Shown here: piece after piece, positions 1-9,539 of the stretch
How the letters are laid out: every line of letters begins with the position of its first letter
Position numbering within the stretch: the stretch's first letter is position 1
NCBI RefSeq assembly: GCF_016807185.1
Contig: NZ_JAEVYN010000003.1
Location: forward strand, 372,001 to 436,000
Reading direction: 5' to 3'
Source: Leptolyngbya sp. Cla-17
GTDB taxonomy: Bacteria; Cyanobacteriota; Cyanobacteriia; Leptolyngbyales; Leptolyngbyaceae
Length of the DNA stretch: 64,000 nt
Notes under the pieces: generated by a model
The model's input: only the letters and a program-made list of their open reading frames with translations
What the model was told of the DNA's origin: nothing
Database searches by the model: none
Made by a program: the position numbers and the translations under genes

Positions 1-203
1 CGCTTCGCTTCTGCCTGAAACTGTTGTTGTGACTGAGCAAATTGTGGGTCTTTGCGAAATGAGTCATTCAGCGTCTTAACCACGACCGTTTGTTCCAACG
101 AGTGCAATCTAGCACGATAGGTAATGCCGAACCCGCCATGCCCAAGTTCGTGAGCGAGTGTATACTTGCCGTTCTGCAACTGTTTTCCAACAAGAATTCC
201 CAT
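1..203 (-). CDS. Serine/threonine protein kinase, N-terminal part (cut by window edge)
   Basis: Reading leftward from ATG at 203, the first 67 residues begin MGILVGKQLQNGKYTLAHEL and continue with the glycine-rich ATP loop GHGGFG and a VVVKTL strand carrying the ATP-binding lysine. This is the N-lobe of a Hanks-type (PKN/Spk) kinase of the kind common in cyanobacteria. The catalytic loop, DFG motif and any C-terminal sensor domains lie outside the window, so substrate and full architecture are unknown. No upstream gene shares its strand here. Confidence 0.85.
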   Translation of the reverse strand, partial: MGILVGKQLQNGKYTLAHELGHGGFGITYRARLHSLEQTVVVKTLNDSFRKDPQFAQSQQQFQAEAK

Positions 204-621
204 ACAGTTTCTAAGTAATACTTGGGGCTAAATATATGTTAGAAATTACGACGAATGACTGCTTCTAATAAATAGAGCAAGTTATTCAACAATGAATCAT
301 ATTCTTGTTAAAGTCTTCTATCGGAGAATCGAGCTATAAACTAAGAATTCTGACTGAACCAGAAGATCAGCGCAGACGACACCGATTGCGCATTACGCTT
401 TGGTTTGAAAACCACTGTCGGATGCTGGATCACAAGTTTAGGCGTGAAACCGCTAGGCAATTGGTAAAGGCAGTTTAAGGCTTTTTGGATTCATGGGGTA
501 GTAAAGCCGACCATCGGAGAGCAGTTCTTCCTCCACTCCAGGCAGGCGCGTCTCTCGGGTGGCGGATTGACAGCGCCTGAAACCTCACCGAAACTCGTAA
601 TCATATTGAACTTTATAAATT
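204..621. other. Intergenic, no gene recognised
   Basis: This 418-base gap separates the leftward kinase from the rightward XRE gene and must contain both promoters. An open stretch near 360-479 reads RRRHRLRITLWFENHC and ends in TAA, but it has no convincing start and I do not recognise it. It may be a gene relic. Confidence 0.4.
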
Positions 622-921
622 GTGAGTGCCATGGCGTTTCATCAGGACTATCTAGGGGTCGAACAACCAGCCATTGGCCAACTGATTCGAGAGCTGCGGC
701 AAACCTTGCAGCTCACTCAAGAGAAGTTTGCCGCACAACTGGGCGTCAGCTTCCCCACAATCAATCGCTGGGAAAACGGACATGCCACTCCTTCACCCTT
801 AGCCCTAAAACAAATTGAACTTTTGCTGCACCAGTTAGCGGAGTCACCCGCGATGACGTTGCGAACACGCAGCCAGGCGAGCCAAGGCAAAGACGTTCCT
901 TTCAAGACGCTCAAAGCATGA
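622..921 (+). CDS. XRE-family helix-turn-helix regulator
   Basis: A 99-residue protein (GTG at 622; ATG at 631 is the likelier start). Residues about 17-65 form a Cro/C1-type HTH: IGQLIRELRQTLQLTQEKFA, then QLGVSFPTINRWENGHATPS, with the usual LTQEKFA and WENG signatures. The tail is basic and unstructured. Its TGA overlaps the ATG of the hybrid kinase gene (ATGA), so the two are probably translationally coupled. I infer that it works with or reports on that kinase, but its DNA target is unknown. Confidence 0.8.
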   Translation: MSAMAFHQDYLGVEQPAIGQLIRELRQTLQLTQEKFAAQLGVSFPTINRWENGHATPSPLALKQIELLLHQLAESPAMTLRTRSQASQGKDVPFKTLKA

Positions 922-3900
922 GAGGAGAGGAACCCTTGGAACGGCCGGAAGCCCTCTTTGTGGGCGGTGGTGAGATGAGTACCTTCCTGAGATCGCACGA
1001 CTGGTCACAAACGCCCCTGGGCGACATCGAAACGTGGACAGACGACCTGAAAATGGCGGTGCAGCTTCGGTTGGCAAAACTCGACCAAAACCAGCAGTCA
1101 GAGAAAACGCCTATAGAAACCGAGCCACAGCAACCCTACAACAGCAACCCCACAGCACCCGTTCAACCTACCCGTGCGTCAGCCGAGTGGCGCGAATTGG
1201 AAGCAAAATACCGCACATTGTTGGAGTCGCTTGATGAAGGCTTCTGCCGCTGCGAACTGCTGTTTGATGAGCACGGTGCACCCACTGATTATCGCTTTCT
1301 TGAAGTGAATGCGGCATTTGAGCGGCTCACCGGAGTGGAGCAAGCGACTGGTAAAACGATGCGGGAATTGGTGCCCGAGCATGAAGCCTACTGGTCTGAG
1401 ATCTATGGCAGAGTTGTGCAAACCAGGGAACCTGTTCGCTTTGAGCAGCAAGCGATCGCCATGAACTGTTGGTTTGATGTCTACGCCTTTTGCGTCGGTG
1501 AGCCACAAAGCCATCAGTTTGCCGTCTTGTTTACCAACATTAGCGAGACAAAGCGCATCGAAGCCGAGCGCCAAAGAGTTGAGCAGGAACGCGCTCGCTT
1601 TCTTGCCATCGGGTCAGATCTGCAAGTCATCACGGGCAGCAACGGCTATTTCCGATGGGTCAGCCCTGCCTTTGAGCGCATTCTCGGCTGGACACCCGCC
1701 GAAATGACATCTCGCCCCTGGACGTATTTTGTTCATCCAGACGATATCCCTGCATCTGTTGCGGAAAGCGTCCGCGTGTTGTCTGGCAGCGCAACGTTTG
1801 CCTTTGAAAATCGCTATCGGCACAAAGACGGCTCCTACCGCTGGTTGCTCTGGAGAGCGCAGCCGCACCTAGAAGCACAAGTGCTTTACGGAGCGGCGGT
1901 GGATATCACTGATCGCAAACAGGCAGAAGTTGCCCTGCGTCAATCGGAAGCACACTATCGCCAGTTGTTCGAGTCGATCGACGAAGGCTTTTGCACGGTT
2001 GAAGTGCTCTTCGATGTCGAGGGCAAGCCGGTTGATCACTGCATTTTGCAAGCGAATCCAGCCTTCGAGCGGCAGTCTGGTATTGTCAACTCAGAAGGCA
2101 AAAGGGCAAGCGAACTCGCACCGGGGCTGGAACAGTATTGGAATGATCTTTACGCCCAAGTCATTCACACCGGTGAGTCTATCCGCACTGAAGAGCGAGC
2201 GAACTCGCTTGATCGCTGGTTCGACGTCTTGGTGTCGCGGATTGGCGATGCCGCAATGCGCCAGGTGGCGGTCGTATTTACCGATATCAGCGAACGCAAA
2301 CAGGCAGAAGCAACGCTGCGTGAGAGTGAGCAACGGTTCCGACTGATGGCAGATGCCGTCCCGCAAATCGTTTGGATTATGGATGCCCAAGGGCGGGTGG
2401 AGTTCTTCAACAAGCAATGGTGCGACTACACAGGCGTGCCTTATAAACCGATGACAGCAGCTGAGGCTGTGGCTAGCTTTGTGCACCCAGACGATGGCGA
2501 GCGCTCAATAGAGGTGTTCAACGCAGCGCTACGCAGCGGCGGCGTTTTCGCGGTTGAAAACCGGATTCGCTCGGCCACGGGCAGCTATCGCTGGTTCTTG
2601 GTACGTGCAGAGCCTTACCGAGACTCGCAAACGGGCGCGATCAGCCGTTGGTTCGGCGCATCGGTCGATATCCATGATCGCAAACAGGCAGAAGCCACTA
2701 TTTTGCAACGGGCGGCGCAGTTTCGCCAACTCGCAGATGCCATGCCGCAACAGGTTTGGATCACCGACGCTCAAGGCAATACGCAATATGTGAACCAGCA
2801 ATGGAGAGCTTACACCGGGCTGACTCTAGAGCAGACTCAAGACATCCACTATGCCACTCAAGTCATTCATCCTGATGATTTTGAGATCACGAGTGAACTG
2901 TGGCAGACGGCGCTGGCGACCGGGACACCCTATCAAGCGGAATTTCGCTTGAAACACTGGGCGGCTCAGACCTATCGTTGGTTTCTCTCACGGGCGATCG
3001 CCATTCGAGACGAACAGGGACAAATTGTGCAGTGGTTTGGCACGAGCACAGACATCGAAGAGCTGAGACGCGCCCAAGCTGCACGAGAACAGCTCTTACA
3101 GCAAGAACAAAGTGCACGCGAAGCCGCCGAGAACGCCAATCGAATCAAAGATGAGTTTCTCGCGGTGCTGTCCCATGAGTTGAGATCGCCCCTCAATCCG
3201 ATTTTGGGCTGGACACGTCTGTTGCGAAACGGCAAACTCGATCCCGCCCGTCAAAGGGATGCTTTAGCCACGATCGAGCGTAACGCCAAACTCCAATCGC
3301 AACTAATTGAGGACTTGCTCGACATTTCCCGCATTATGCAGGGCAAGCTGACCCTAACGGCGACTTCGGTCAGTTTGGCATCTATCATTTCTGCTGCCGT
3401 TGAAACCGTGATTTTAGCGGCTGCCGCGAAAAATATTCAAATCACGCTTAACCTTGATTCGGAAGTCGCCCCCGTCCCCGGTGATACGGTCCGGCTGCAA
3501 CAAGTGGTCTGGAACCTGTTGACCAATGCGGTCAAGTTCACAGACCCTGGCGGACAGGTGATGGTTCAACTGAGGCGAGTGGCTGCCGAGGGCAGCTTGG
3601 GCAATGCGATGGCACAAATCGAAGTCATCGATACAGGGAAAGGAATCAATCCACAATTTCTGCCCCATGTGTTTGAGTATTTTCGGCAAGAAGACGGCTC
3701 CACGACCCGCAAATTTGGCGGTCTGGGATTGGGGCTAGCGATCGTGCGGCAAATTGTAGAATTGCACGGTGGTTCGGTTAGGGCAGAAAGTAAGGGTGAG
3801 CAGCAAGGGGCAACGTTCATTGTGCAGTTGCCGGCACTCCAGATCAGGCGGATCGATTTTGAACCGACCCAGGTTCAAGCCAACTCAGAAATGCGCCTGC

Positions 3901-4295
3901 AAAATGTGCAAGTTTTGCTTGTGGATGACGATACGGATACCCGCGAGTTTGAGGCTTTCCTGTTGGAACAACAGGGGGCAACGGTGGTCGCCACTGCCTC
4001 TGGCTCAGAAGCGTTACAGGCACTTGATCGAGCGATTCCAGATGTGATTGTCAGTGATGTCGGGATGGCAGAAATCGATGGCTATCTGCTGATGGAGCAG
4101 ATTCGCTCCCGCCCACCGGCTCAGGGCGGTACGGTGCCCGCGATCGCCCTCACGGCCTATGCTGCCGAAATCGACCAAAAACGCGCCCTGCAAGCTGGCT
4201 TTCAGCAGCACTTGACGAAACCTTTGGAGTCAGAACGCTTGGTGAGTGCCATTGTGAGCCTGCTCCAAATCAACGCAGGTATAGCGGACACCTGA
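918..4295 (+). CDS. PAS-rich hybrid sensor histidine kinase
   Basis: 1125 residues. Five PAS/PAC modules run from about 100 to 720; PAS1 and PAS3 share the LESLDEGFC/FESIDEGFC form, PAS4 and PAS5 the ADA(V/M)PQ form. A HisKA domain follows with His753 in SHELRSPLNP, then HATPase_c with NLLTNAVKF, IDTGKGI and GLGLGLAIV boxes, then a C-terminal receiver with the acidic cluster near D1003-1005 and phospho-acceptor D1047 in VSDVGMAEIDGY. No membrane span is seen, so it should be cytosolic. There is no Hpt domain, so onward phosphotransfer needs a partner. It overlaps the upstream XRE gene by 4 bases. The signal sensed is not evident. Confidence 0.93.
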   Translation: MRGEEPLERPEALFVGGGEMSTFLRSHDWSQTPLGDIETWTDDLKMAVQLRLAKLDQNQQSEKTPIETEPQQPYNSNPTAPVQPTRASAEWRELEAKYRTLLESLDEGFCRCELLFDEHGAPTDYRFLEVNAAFERLTGVEQATGKTMRELVPEHEAYWSEIYGRVVQTREPVRFEQQAIAMNCWFDVYAFCVGEPQSHQFAVLFTNISETKRIEAERQRVEQERARFLAIGSDLQVITGSNGYFRWVSPAFERILGWTPAEMTSRPWTYFVHPDDIPASVAESVRVLSGSATFAFENRYRHKDGSYRWLLWRAQPHLEAQVLYGAAVDITDRKQAEVALRQSEAHYRQLFESIDEGFCTVEVLFDVEGKPVDHCILQANPAFERQSGIVNSEGKRASELAPGLEQYWNDLYAQVIHTGESIRTEERANSLDRWFDVLVSRIGDAAMRQVAVVFTDISERKQAEATLRESEQRFRLMADAVPQIVWIMDAQGRVEFFNKQWCDYTGVPYKPMTAAEAVASFVHPDDGERSIEVFNAALRSGGVFAVENRIRSATGSYRWFLVRAEPYRDSQTGAISRWFGASVDIHDRKQAEATILQRAAQFRQLADAMPQQVWITDAQGNTQYVNQQWRAYTGLTLEQTQDIHYATQVIHPDDFEITSELWQTALATGTPYQAEFRLKHWAAQTYRWFLSRAIAIRDEQGQIVQWFGTSTDIEELRRAQAAREQLLQQEQSAREAAENANRIKDEFLAVLSHELRSPLNPILGWTRLLRNGKLDPARQRDALATIERNAKLQSQLIEDLLDISRIMQGKLTLTATSVSLASIISAAVETVILAAAAKNIQITLNLDSEVAPVPGDTVRLQQVVWNLLTNAVKFTDPGGQVMVQLRRVAAEGSLGNAMAQIEVIDTGKGINPQFLPHVFEYFRQEDGSTTRKFGGLGLGLAIVRQIVELHGGSVRAESKGEQQGATFIVQLPALQIRRIDFEPTQVQANSEMRLQNVQVLLVDDDTDTREFEAFLLEQQGATVVATASGSEALQALDRAIPDVIVSDVGMAEIDGYLLMEQIRSRPPAQGGTVPAIALTAYAAEIDQKRALQAGFQQHLTKPLESERLVSAIVSLLQINAGIADT

Positions 4296-4614
4296 AAGAT
4301 GCACACAGCAGCGCTTTAATACCGGAGTAATCACGATGATTGCTTAATTCTAGTGCGATCATTAACAGTGTAGGTTGGGTTGATCAAAAGAAACCAGCGG
4401 TTCCCCTACTGGCTAATTCTGCTACTTTAGCGATCGCCAGCTAACCCTTGCGTGCACCGGACGGAATGACAATCCCCAGCTTTGTCTCAATCCTATCTGC
4501 CGCCGCTGACGCTCACCGTTGGACTTATCAATATAATGGGGAATTATTAAATTACTCTGCCTCGTTAAACTTCCGTAACTCGCAAGTAGAGTCATTCTAA
4601 AATTCTTAAGCTTT
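4296..4614. other. Intergenic, no gene recognised
   Basis: The gap follows the hybrid kinase. I see AT-rich sequence just upstream of the next ATG that could hold its promoter, and no open frame with family signatures on either strand. A minus-strand open frame here is only the antisense of the next gene's 5' part. Confidence 0.4.
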
Positions 4615-5295
4615 ATGACAAATGTGCAGTTCTTAGACTCGACCTTTAACGATACAGGCTGGCAGTTAGAGGTAATAACAAGCGGCAAAGGGGGAACAGT
4701 AGCAGTCCAGCAAAGAGATGCTATGGGGGAGGTTGGCTCTTTTCGAGAAATCACTAATACCGTTAACCAAGCCTCGAAAGGCGTCAATTCTAACGTGCTT
4801 GGGCTGCACTGGCGAGTTGGGGCAACCTATGACCCCCAAGCTCAGGGTGCAATAGCAGCCATTAACTATTCGGAGGAAGCCATCTTAATCAATGGATTTG
4901 GTGAGGGGCAAGCTGCCGGACTGGCTCTACGTCAAAATCAACAGATCTACCTCCCTACCTCCAGATTGATTACGCCAGAAACTAGCTGGACACATAAGGA
5001 GCTTAACGCTCTGCAGGCACAAGACTTTGTAGCAATGGGTACGACCAACCAACATCCCGATTTCTCAGCGACAGGAGCACCAATTCAGTTTGGCTTCTTT
5101 CGCGCCAACACCACAACAAACGCTCAATATTCGATTATTAGTGGGATTGATAACTGGTCGGTTTCAATTAATCCTGTCGCTAAGGCGAATGAGGCAGTAG
5201 GGTTGCCTTGGTGGGCAATCGCTGGAATTGGGATAGGATTAGCTTTAGTAATCGCATTTTGGAAGCAACGACAGCCCAGGGATCGTCCTCGTTGA
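4615..5295 (+). CDS. Choice-of-anchor-like surface protein with C-terminal membrane anchor
   Basis: 226 residues. Residues 1-190 resemble the beta-rich extracellular domains of cyanobacterial choice-of-anchor/PEP-CTERM-type proteins (GWQLEVITSGKGGTV, GVNSNVLGLHWRVGATY, FGFFRANTTT, GIDNWSVSINP). A single hydrophobic helix at about 199-217 (LPWWAIAGIGIGLALVIAFW) is followed by the basic tail KQRQPRDRPR, the usual shape of a sorting tail, though no PEP, LPXTG or similar motif is present. No N-terminal signal peptide can be seen from the ATG or any in-frame upstream start, which is odd for a surface protein. The function is unknown. Confidence 0.6.
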   Translation: MTNVQFLDSTFNDTGWQLEVITSGKGGTVAVQQRDAMGEVGSFREITNTVNQASKGVNSNVLGLHWRVGATYDPQAQGAIAAINYSEEAILINGFGEGQAAGLALRQNQQIYLPTSRLITPETSWTHKELNALQAQDFVAMGTTNQHPDFSATGAPIQFGFFRANTTTNAQYSIISGIDNWSVSINPVAKANEAVGLPWWAIAGIGIGLALVIAFWKQRQPRDRPR

Positions 5296-5675
5296 GGATG
5301 AAGCTAGAAGTTTTGATCCCCTCTATCGGTTAACGATGCAGGTCTTCGAGCGCGGACTGGGCTAACTTTACTTTGTGAAGTTAGCCCAGTCTAACAATAC
5401 CTGATGGCAGCCTACAGCATTGATCGTGAAGCAGTGTTGGCAGAACAAAAACGGAGACAAATCGAGTGCAGCGGTTTCACTCGTCGTATCCGATTGCTGT
5501 GGAGTGGGGCAAACTAGAGACAGAACAGTTAGAGGCAGTCTTATTGAGTCTGAAGAATCTTGCTCTTGTTAATCAGTACCGCAGCGATCTCCTTTATTAA
5601 GTTCAAAACTACTACAAAGCGCTGAAACTTCAATTTCTTTGCCGGTCGCTATGGAACAGGAATGCATGATGAGCG
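5296..5675. other. Intergenic with hairpin and coding relic
   Basis: This contains the 14-bp hairpin at 5355-5391. A short open stretch at about 5465-5601 reads HSSYPIAVEWGKLETEQLEA and continues to a TAA after NQYRSDLLY. It lacks a start codon in frame and looks like the tail of a lost gene that I cannot name. Confidence 0.35.
5355..5391. terminator. 14-bp perfect hairpin downstream of the anchored protein gene
   Basis: GACTGGGCTAACTT and its exact reverse complement are separated by 9 bases. It lies 60 bases past the stop at 5295 and 285 bases past the stop of the convergent gene at 5676. There is no T-run on either side, so it may be a factor-independent terminator of weak type, an RNA-stabilising hairpin or a repeat. 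Confidence 0.4.
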
Positions 5676-6737
5676 TTAGCAGCGCGGTATTTCTATACAA
5701 AATTCTTTTAAGGTGACTTGCCAGTAGTTTGGATCTTGCCAGTATTCTGTATAAGGAGGTTGGTTACTGGAAACCCTCAATGCAGTCCTACGCTTGACGG
5801 ATTGGTCAACAGAGCAATCGAAAACGACAACAGAAGCCTTCTGCAACTCAGCCGTTCCAGAGTTTCTCCCCCCATAAAATTGCGACTCAACTTCTTGCCA
5901 ATCCGGCCAATGATAAGCCTTCTTATTCTCACTACGATAGTCCTCAATGCGTTGGAGTAGCTCGTCATAAGCCTTGCTGCTTTCGCTGAGATCGTCCTTA
6001 AGACGTTGGGATAAGTCGTCACGAGAAACCTTGCCGCCGCGATAGTCCTCCATAAGTTGGCGTGGCTTATCATGCTCATCAATAGAATGACTTTCCAGGG
6101 CATTGCATAACGCGTCAGGGAGCCTGGGAATGATCGCATCTCCCATGGCTTGATGTGAACAACGCAGAGTGCACTGGTATAGGGTAGTCACTTCTCCACT
6201 GATAAGACTGACCTCATACGCTGCCGCATCCTCATTGGGGTAATGAGGAACCCACACTCCGGTATTTGGTGGTGGTGGAAAATATTTTGAATAGATTCGC
6301 AAGGTTTGCTGAGACAAGTCACACAGAGTATGAGTCGCTCCACCTGGTAGCCACAGCGGTTGCGATCGCATCAGCAGTTGACCGTCTGTCGTCGAATAGG
6401 CGGCAATGGCATCACCTTGCACCGCCCACAGAATGTGATCACTGACGCGCAAGGGATAGGCATTGTCTTTCGATTCCCACTCAATCGCACCCGACGCGAT
6501 CGATCTGCACACGATCTTGCCCTCAATAGAGCAGTAAAACAAGCTGGATTCAAGCAAGTCAACGGCAAGCGGATGCGGTAGAGCCTGGGTAACTGCGACT
6601 CTGGGGGCAGGGGAAAGCAAGGTAATTGGTGGTGGGGTTAGCTCTTTAACCACAGGTTGTTTGACTCCAAGTTGAAGTTTGTCGATCACGCTTTGCCAGG
6701 AGTTCAGCCACTGCCACATCTCATCGTCTCCTGTCAA
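5676..6737 (-). CDS. Unassigned protein with PQQ-like beta-propeller repeats
   Basis: 353 residues. Residues about 63-125 look like two blades of a PQQ-type propeller (GKIVCRSIASGAIEWESKDN, then GDAIAAYSTTDGQLLMRS). The middle (about 210-280) is charged and probably helical (SQRLKDDLSESSKAYDELLQ). I see no signal peptide or membrane span, so it is probably cytosolic. It stands alone, convergent with the gene at 4615. I do not recognise a named family; an interaction or scaffold role is only a guess from the propeller-like repeats. Confidence 0.55.
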   Translation of the reverse strand: MTGDDEMWQWLNSWQSVIDKLQLGVKQPVVKELTPPPITLLSPAPRVAVTQALPHPLAVDLLESSLFYCSIEGKIVCRSIASGAIEWESKDNAYPLRVSDHILWAVQGDAIAAYSTTDGQLLMRSQPLWLPGGATHTLCDLSQQTLRIYSKYFPPPPNTGVWVPHYPNEDAAAYEVSLISGEVTTLYQCTLRCSHQAMGDAIIPRLPDALCNALESHSIDEHDKPRQLMEDYRGGKVSRDDLSQRLKDDLSESSKAYDELLQRIEDYRSENKKAYHWPDWQEVESQFYGGRNSGTAELQKASVVVFDCSVDQSVKRRTALRVSSNQPPYTEYWQDPNYWQVTLKEFCIEIPRC

Positions 6738-6827
6738 TTAAACAAACACACGGCGTTGTTGCACGAAAGAGGAACTGGGGGGCGGGAGAGAAATGGTAGG
6801 TTTTAATCACCACAACCAAAACACACT

Positions 6828-6945
6828 ATGAGAGCTACATACCGTGTCCGCAACTGGTCTGAGTATAACGTTGGCCTGAAGGGTAGAGAAAGATTTAACC
6901 TTTTGGCTAGACGAAGCGGTGCTGGAGGACTGGATTGACCCGTAC
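6828..6945 (+). pseudogene. IS5-type transposase N-terminal relic
   Basis: ATG at 6828 opens MRATYRVRNWSEYNVGLKGR, the typical start of one IS5-group transposase. The next conserved segment, DLTFWLDEAVLEDW, is in a different frame from about 6890 on, so a frameshift separates them. Nothing recognisable follows. It is a degraded fragment of about 35 codons in the gap 6738-7078, which otherwise shows no gene. Confidence 0.7.
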
Positions 6946-7078
6946 TTGACTCTTGCTGTTAAGAGACTGATTACTGAAGTTGGGAAGACAGTTACCTCCG
7001 TAACATCCTCAATTTCTGAAGAGCTATTCTAGAGGGAATACATAGGGAAGCGAACCAGCAGATCTGTGATGAATTAAC

Positions 7079-8026
7079 ATGGCAAGCTATACCAGCACGA
7101 ATCTAAAGTTGCGCGTTACGGCTAATGTTACCAATAAGCTACGTCTGTATACGCGGAACGAACTTAGTATTATCAGCGTTTTACTCCTTGTGACAGGCCT
7201 TTATCTTTGGTCTTTGACCAAAACGCCAGTTTTAGAATGCGATCGCACTTGGTGGCAGTATCCACCCCGGGGGTTACGTTGTCGCGCCAAAACAGTCATG
7301 TTTTTTGGGACTGAACCGAGTGATACGGAAGTAGAAGTCAATCCTGTCGAAAGCGTGGCCCTTGTACCTGCAACTCCAGCTAGCCCCTCACCTTTTGGCC
7401 AGTTCCATGCTGACTCAATCAACCATCTGCGTATTAGCGGTTCAAATCAGCTTGCAACCATTGATATTCCACTCACAGCGACCTGGCATGATGCAGATAC
7501 GTTAACCGCTCATTTACGAACCGCGATCGCTAATCCTGAATCACCTGCCGTTCTCGTCACTTCTCCGGTAGGAGCCATTGCCATACAACTGACCCACACT
7601 ATCAAGAAGACGAAACTTACCCCCATCATTATCAGTTATCCAATCCCCTGGCAACCTTATCTGCCTGGTTTGCTAGTGGTAGTAGCAAGCTTGTTGTATG
7701 CCCGTAAACCAGGGTCGTGGTTTGAATTTGACAAAGCAAATGGAATGCTTACCCTCAAACGGCATAGCCTATCCCCCACCCTCAGGTATCCTATTCAAGC
7801 TATTCAAGCAATTGCAATTGAAGAAAATCGATTTACATCAATTAAAGAAGTCGGTGAGCATCAACGAAGTCGCCTGGGATATCGAGTTAGCCTGGTTTTA
7901 GACTCCGGCCATATAGAACCTTTGGCTAAAACCTACAGCGCTAACCTAAGCAGTAAACGTGAAGCTGCTGAAGTCATTCGCACTTTTCTACAGCTACCCC
8001 CTGTAATTTTCAAACAGGGTGAGTAA
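7079..8026 (+). CDS. Unassigned membrane protein
   Basis: 315 residues with two hydrophobic segments: about 30-48 (IISVLLLVTGLYLWSL) and about 195-208 (YLPGLLVVVASLLYA). The stretch between them would face the periplasm or lumen and is rich in Thr/Ser/Pro. After the second helix comes a PH-like beta-rich part (GSWFEFDKANGMLTLKRHSL and following). Such two-helix-plus-PH-like layouts occur in cyanobacterial proteins of unknown role. It has no operon partner: an IS5 relic lies upstream and a VanW-family gene about 195 bases downstream. Confidence 0.55.
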   Translation: MASYTSTNLKLRVTANVTNKLRLYTRNELSIISVLLLVTGLYLWSLTKTPVLECDRTWWQYPPRGLRCRAKTVMFFGTEPSDTEVEVNPVESVALVPATPASPSPFGQFHADSINHLRISGSNQLATIDIPLTATWHDADTLTAHLRTAIANPESPAVLVTSPVGAIAIQLTHTIKKTKLTPIIISYPIPWQPYLPGLLVVVASLLYARKPGSWFEFDKANGMLTLKRHSLSPTLRYPIQAIQAIAIEENRFTSIKEVGEHQRSRLGYRVSLVLDSGHIEPLAKTYSANLSSKREAAEVIRTFLQLPPVIFKQGE

Positions 8027-8066
8027 CAACGAGTGCTGTTGGTTTTTCATATGGATATGTTTCTGG

Positions 8067-8091
8067 GCACTTAAAAGCACCCTTTTTTACA
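8067..8091 (+). terminator. Possible Rho-independent terminator
   Basis: GGGCACTTAAAAGCACCC followed by six T lies about 40 bases after the stop at 8026. The stem has two mismatched positions, so the hairpin is weak, but the T-run and position fit a terminator for the gene at 7079. Confidence 0.35.
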
Positions 8092-8221
8092 TTTTACATT
8101 TTGCAATTACTGCCTAACTATCCGGTTGCACCCGATGGAACGTAGTGGCTCAGCGAGTATGGTGAGATAATCTTCCACGGGTGAACCGGGGCGTTAGCTT
8201 TTATTATAGAAGCGGAATTGC

Positions 8222-9133
8222 TTGATCTCCGTCAAATCTGTCGGGTACATCAATAAAGGAGTCGCCGTTTTGAAAGAATGGAAACGATCTCTGCGTATTA
8301 GCCTCAAGTATGCTAGGAGCTTGCTTTGTGGCTACCCTTTTTTTTATGCTCGTCAACAAACTCCCCATCGGTCATATCTTTACTCTCATTTATGGTGTGA
8401 TTCCGTCACAGCCATTCCAACTCGTGGCAGTCCAGAAATTCGGGAAAATCGTGTCTTAAACTTGCAACTGGCTGCGAGCAAAATTCACCAACTTCAACTT
8501 AACCCTGGGCAAATCTTCAGCTTCTGTAATTGCGTAGGCGACCCAACCTTAAGTAATGGGTTTAAGGCAGGACCCGTGTTTGTGCGCGGTCAAGTACAGA
8601 CGGGAGTGGGTGGCGGACTATGCTTAATTGCTACCAACCTGTTTCATATGTTTTTGTTTTCAGGCTGCCAGATTCTGGAGCGACATTGCCATAGCATCGA
8701 TGCTTACGGGGGCGATCGCTTTTACCAGCTGGGTCAAGATGCTTCGATCTCCTATGGCTATAAAGATTTGATCGTCCGGAATCACAGTGCTGTGGCACTA
8801 CAATTGCGTTTACAAGTACTGCCGGAGACAGGTCAAGTGGTCTCTAGCTTATGGGGGCAGTCTCCTTGCCCGTGGAAGGTTAAAGTTGACTCTGTGGTTT
8901 TGCAAGAGTTGTTATCTCCTTCAACAACTAACTCAACAACTAACATTTCTGGTTGGATCGTTGAAACTCGACGATCTGTGTGTGATCGGGCGGACAATTC
9001 AAGAGCAAAGACTGGAGCGAAACTCATGACTGAAGAACTGTCATGGCAACTTGATTACCGCGCCATTAGTGTTTATAAACCCTGTACTGACAGCAGTTTG
9101 GAGACTACTAGTAAGATCGATAAGATTGTATGA
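8222..9133 (+). CDS. VanW-family protein
   Basis: 303 residues from a TTG start at 8222; a later start is possible because there is no good ATG. The VanW core is clear at about 80-200: LNPGQIFSFCNCVGDPTLSN, then GFKAGPVF, GVGGGLCLIATNLF, ERHCHSIDAYGG, GQDASISYGYKDLIVRN. VanW proteins occur in some glycopeptide-resistance clusters and widely elsewhere, and their biochemical role is not settled. No signal peptide is apparent. No vancomycin-resistance genes lie nearby, so resistance should not be inferred. The last ~60 residues are variable. Confidence 0.8.
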   Translation: MISVKSVGYINKGVAVLKEWKRSLRISLKYARSLLCGYPFFYARQQTPHRSYLYSHLWCDSVTAIPTRGSPEIRENRVLNLQLAASKIHQLQLNPGQIFSFCNCVGDPTLSNGFKAGPVFVRGQVQTGVGGGLCLIATNLFHMFLFSGCQILERHCHSIDAYGGDRFYQLGQDASISYGYKDLIVRNHSAVALQLRLQVLPETGQVVSSLWGQSPCPWKVKVDSVVLQELLSPSTTNSTTNISGWIVETRRSVCDRADNSRAKTGAKLMTEELSWQLDYRAISVYKPCTDSSLETTSKIDKIV

Positions 9134-9423
9134 GCAGTGCTTGTGAAAGCGAGGCCATCGTTTATGGAAGCTGTTGGTGGCAAAAACCAGCTAACAAGTC
9201 AATGAAACGGACCGTTGAGAGATCTATAGTGACGGTGCGAAAGTTGTCAGCTGCCGCTTATCTTGGTCATTTTCTGTCAATCAAAGGACCCCAAAAGAGA
9301 TAGTCAGATGGGCGATCGCAACTTAGCATTTCAGCCCTCAAACCCTGTAAAACAACTTGTCAGTCAATCTATGTATCAAAACCGAACAGATAAGACAGTT
9401 GTGATGCAGTTGCAGGGGTCGAG
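9134..9423. other. Intergenic before the IS1/intron composite
   Basis: No gene is recognised. A short open frame at 9263 has no family resemblance or ribosome site. The stretch ends with TAGAGA at 9424-9429, which is repeated directly after the far end of the IS1 element at 12173. Confidence 0.4.
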
Positions 9424-9539
9424 TAGAGAGGGTTCCTCCAATGTTTAGGCTTGCTTTGTATTCCCCGTTGCTCTCACCTTTCGGAATACGAGAGTGTCAC
9501 ACGATTTAGCCTTATATCGTTGGAAACCTCCCCCTCACA

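Noticed and set aside
567..818. Open frame of 83 codons overlapping the XRE gene
   Set aside because: It is in another frame of the HTH gene, has no family pattern, and the HTH reading is clear.
4422..4787. Minus-strand frame of 121 codons
   Set aside because: Mostly antisense to the anchored protein at 4615, with odd composition and no motif.
8222..9133. VanW gene as evidence for glycopeptide resistance
   Set aside because: VanW-family proteins are widespread outside resistance clusters, and no vanHAX-type genes are present.
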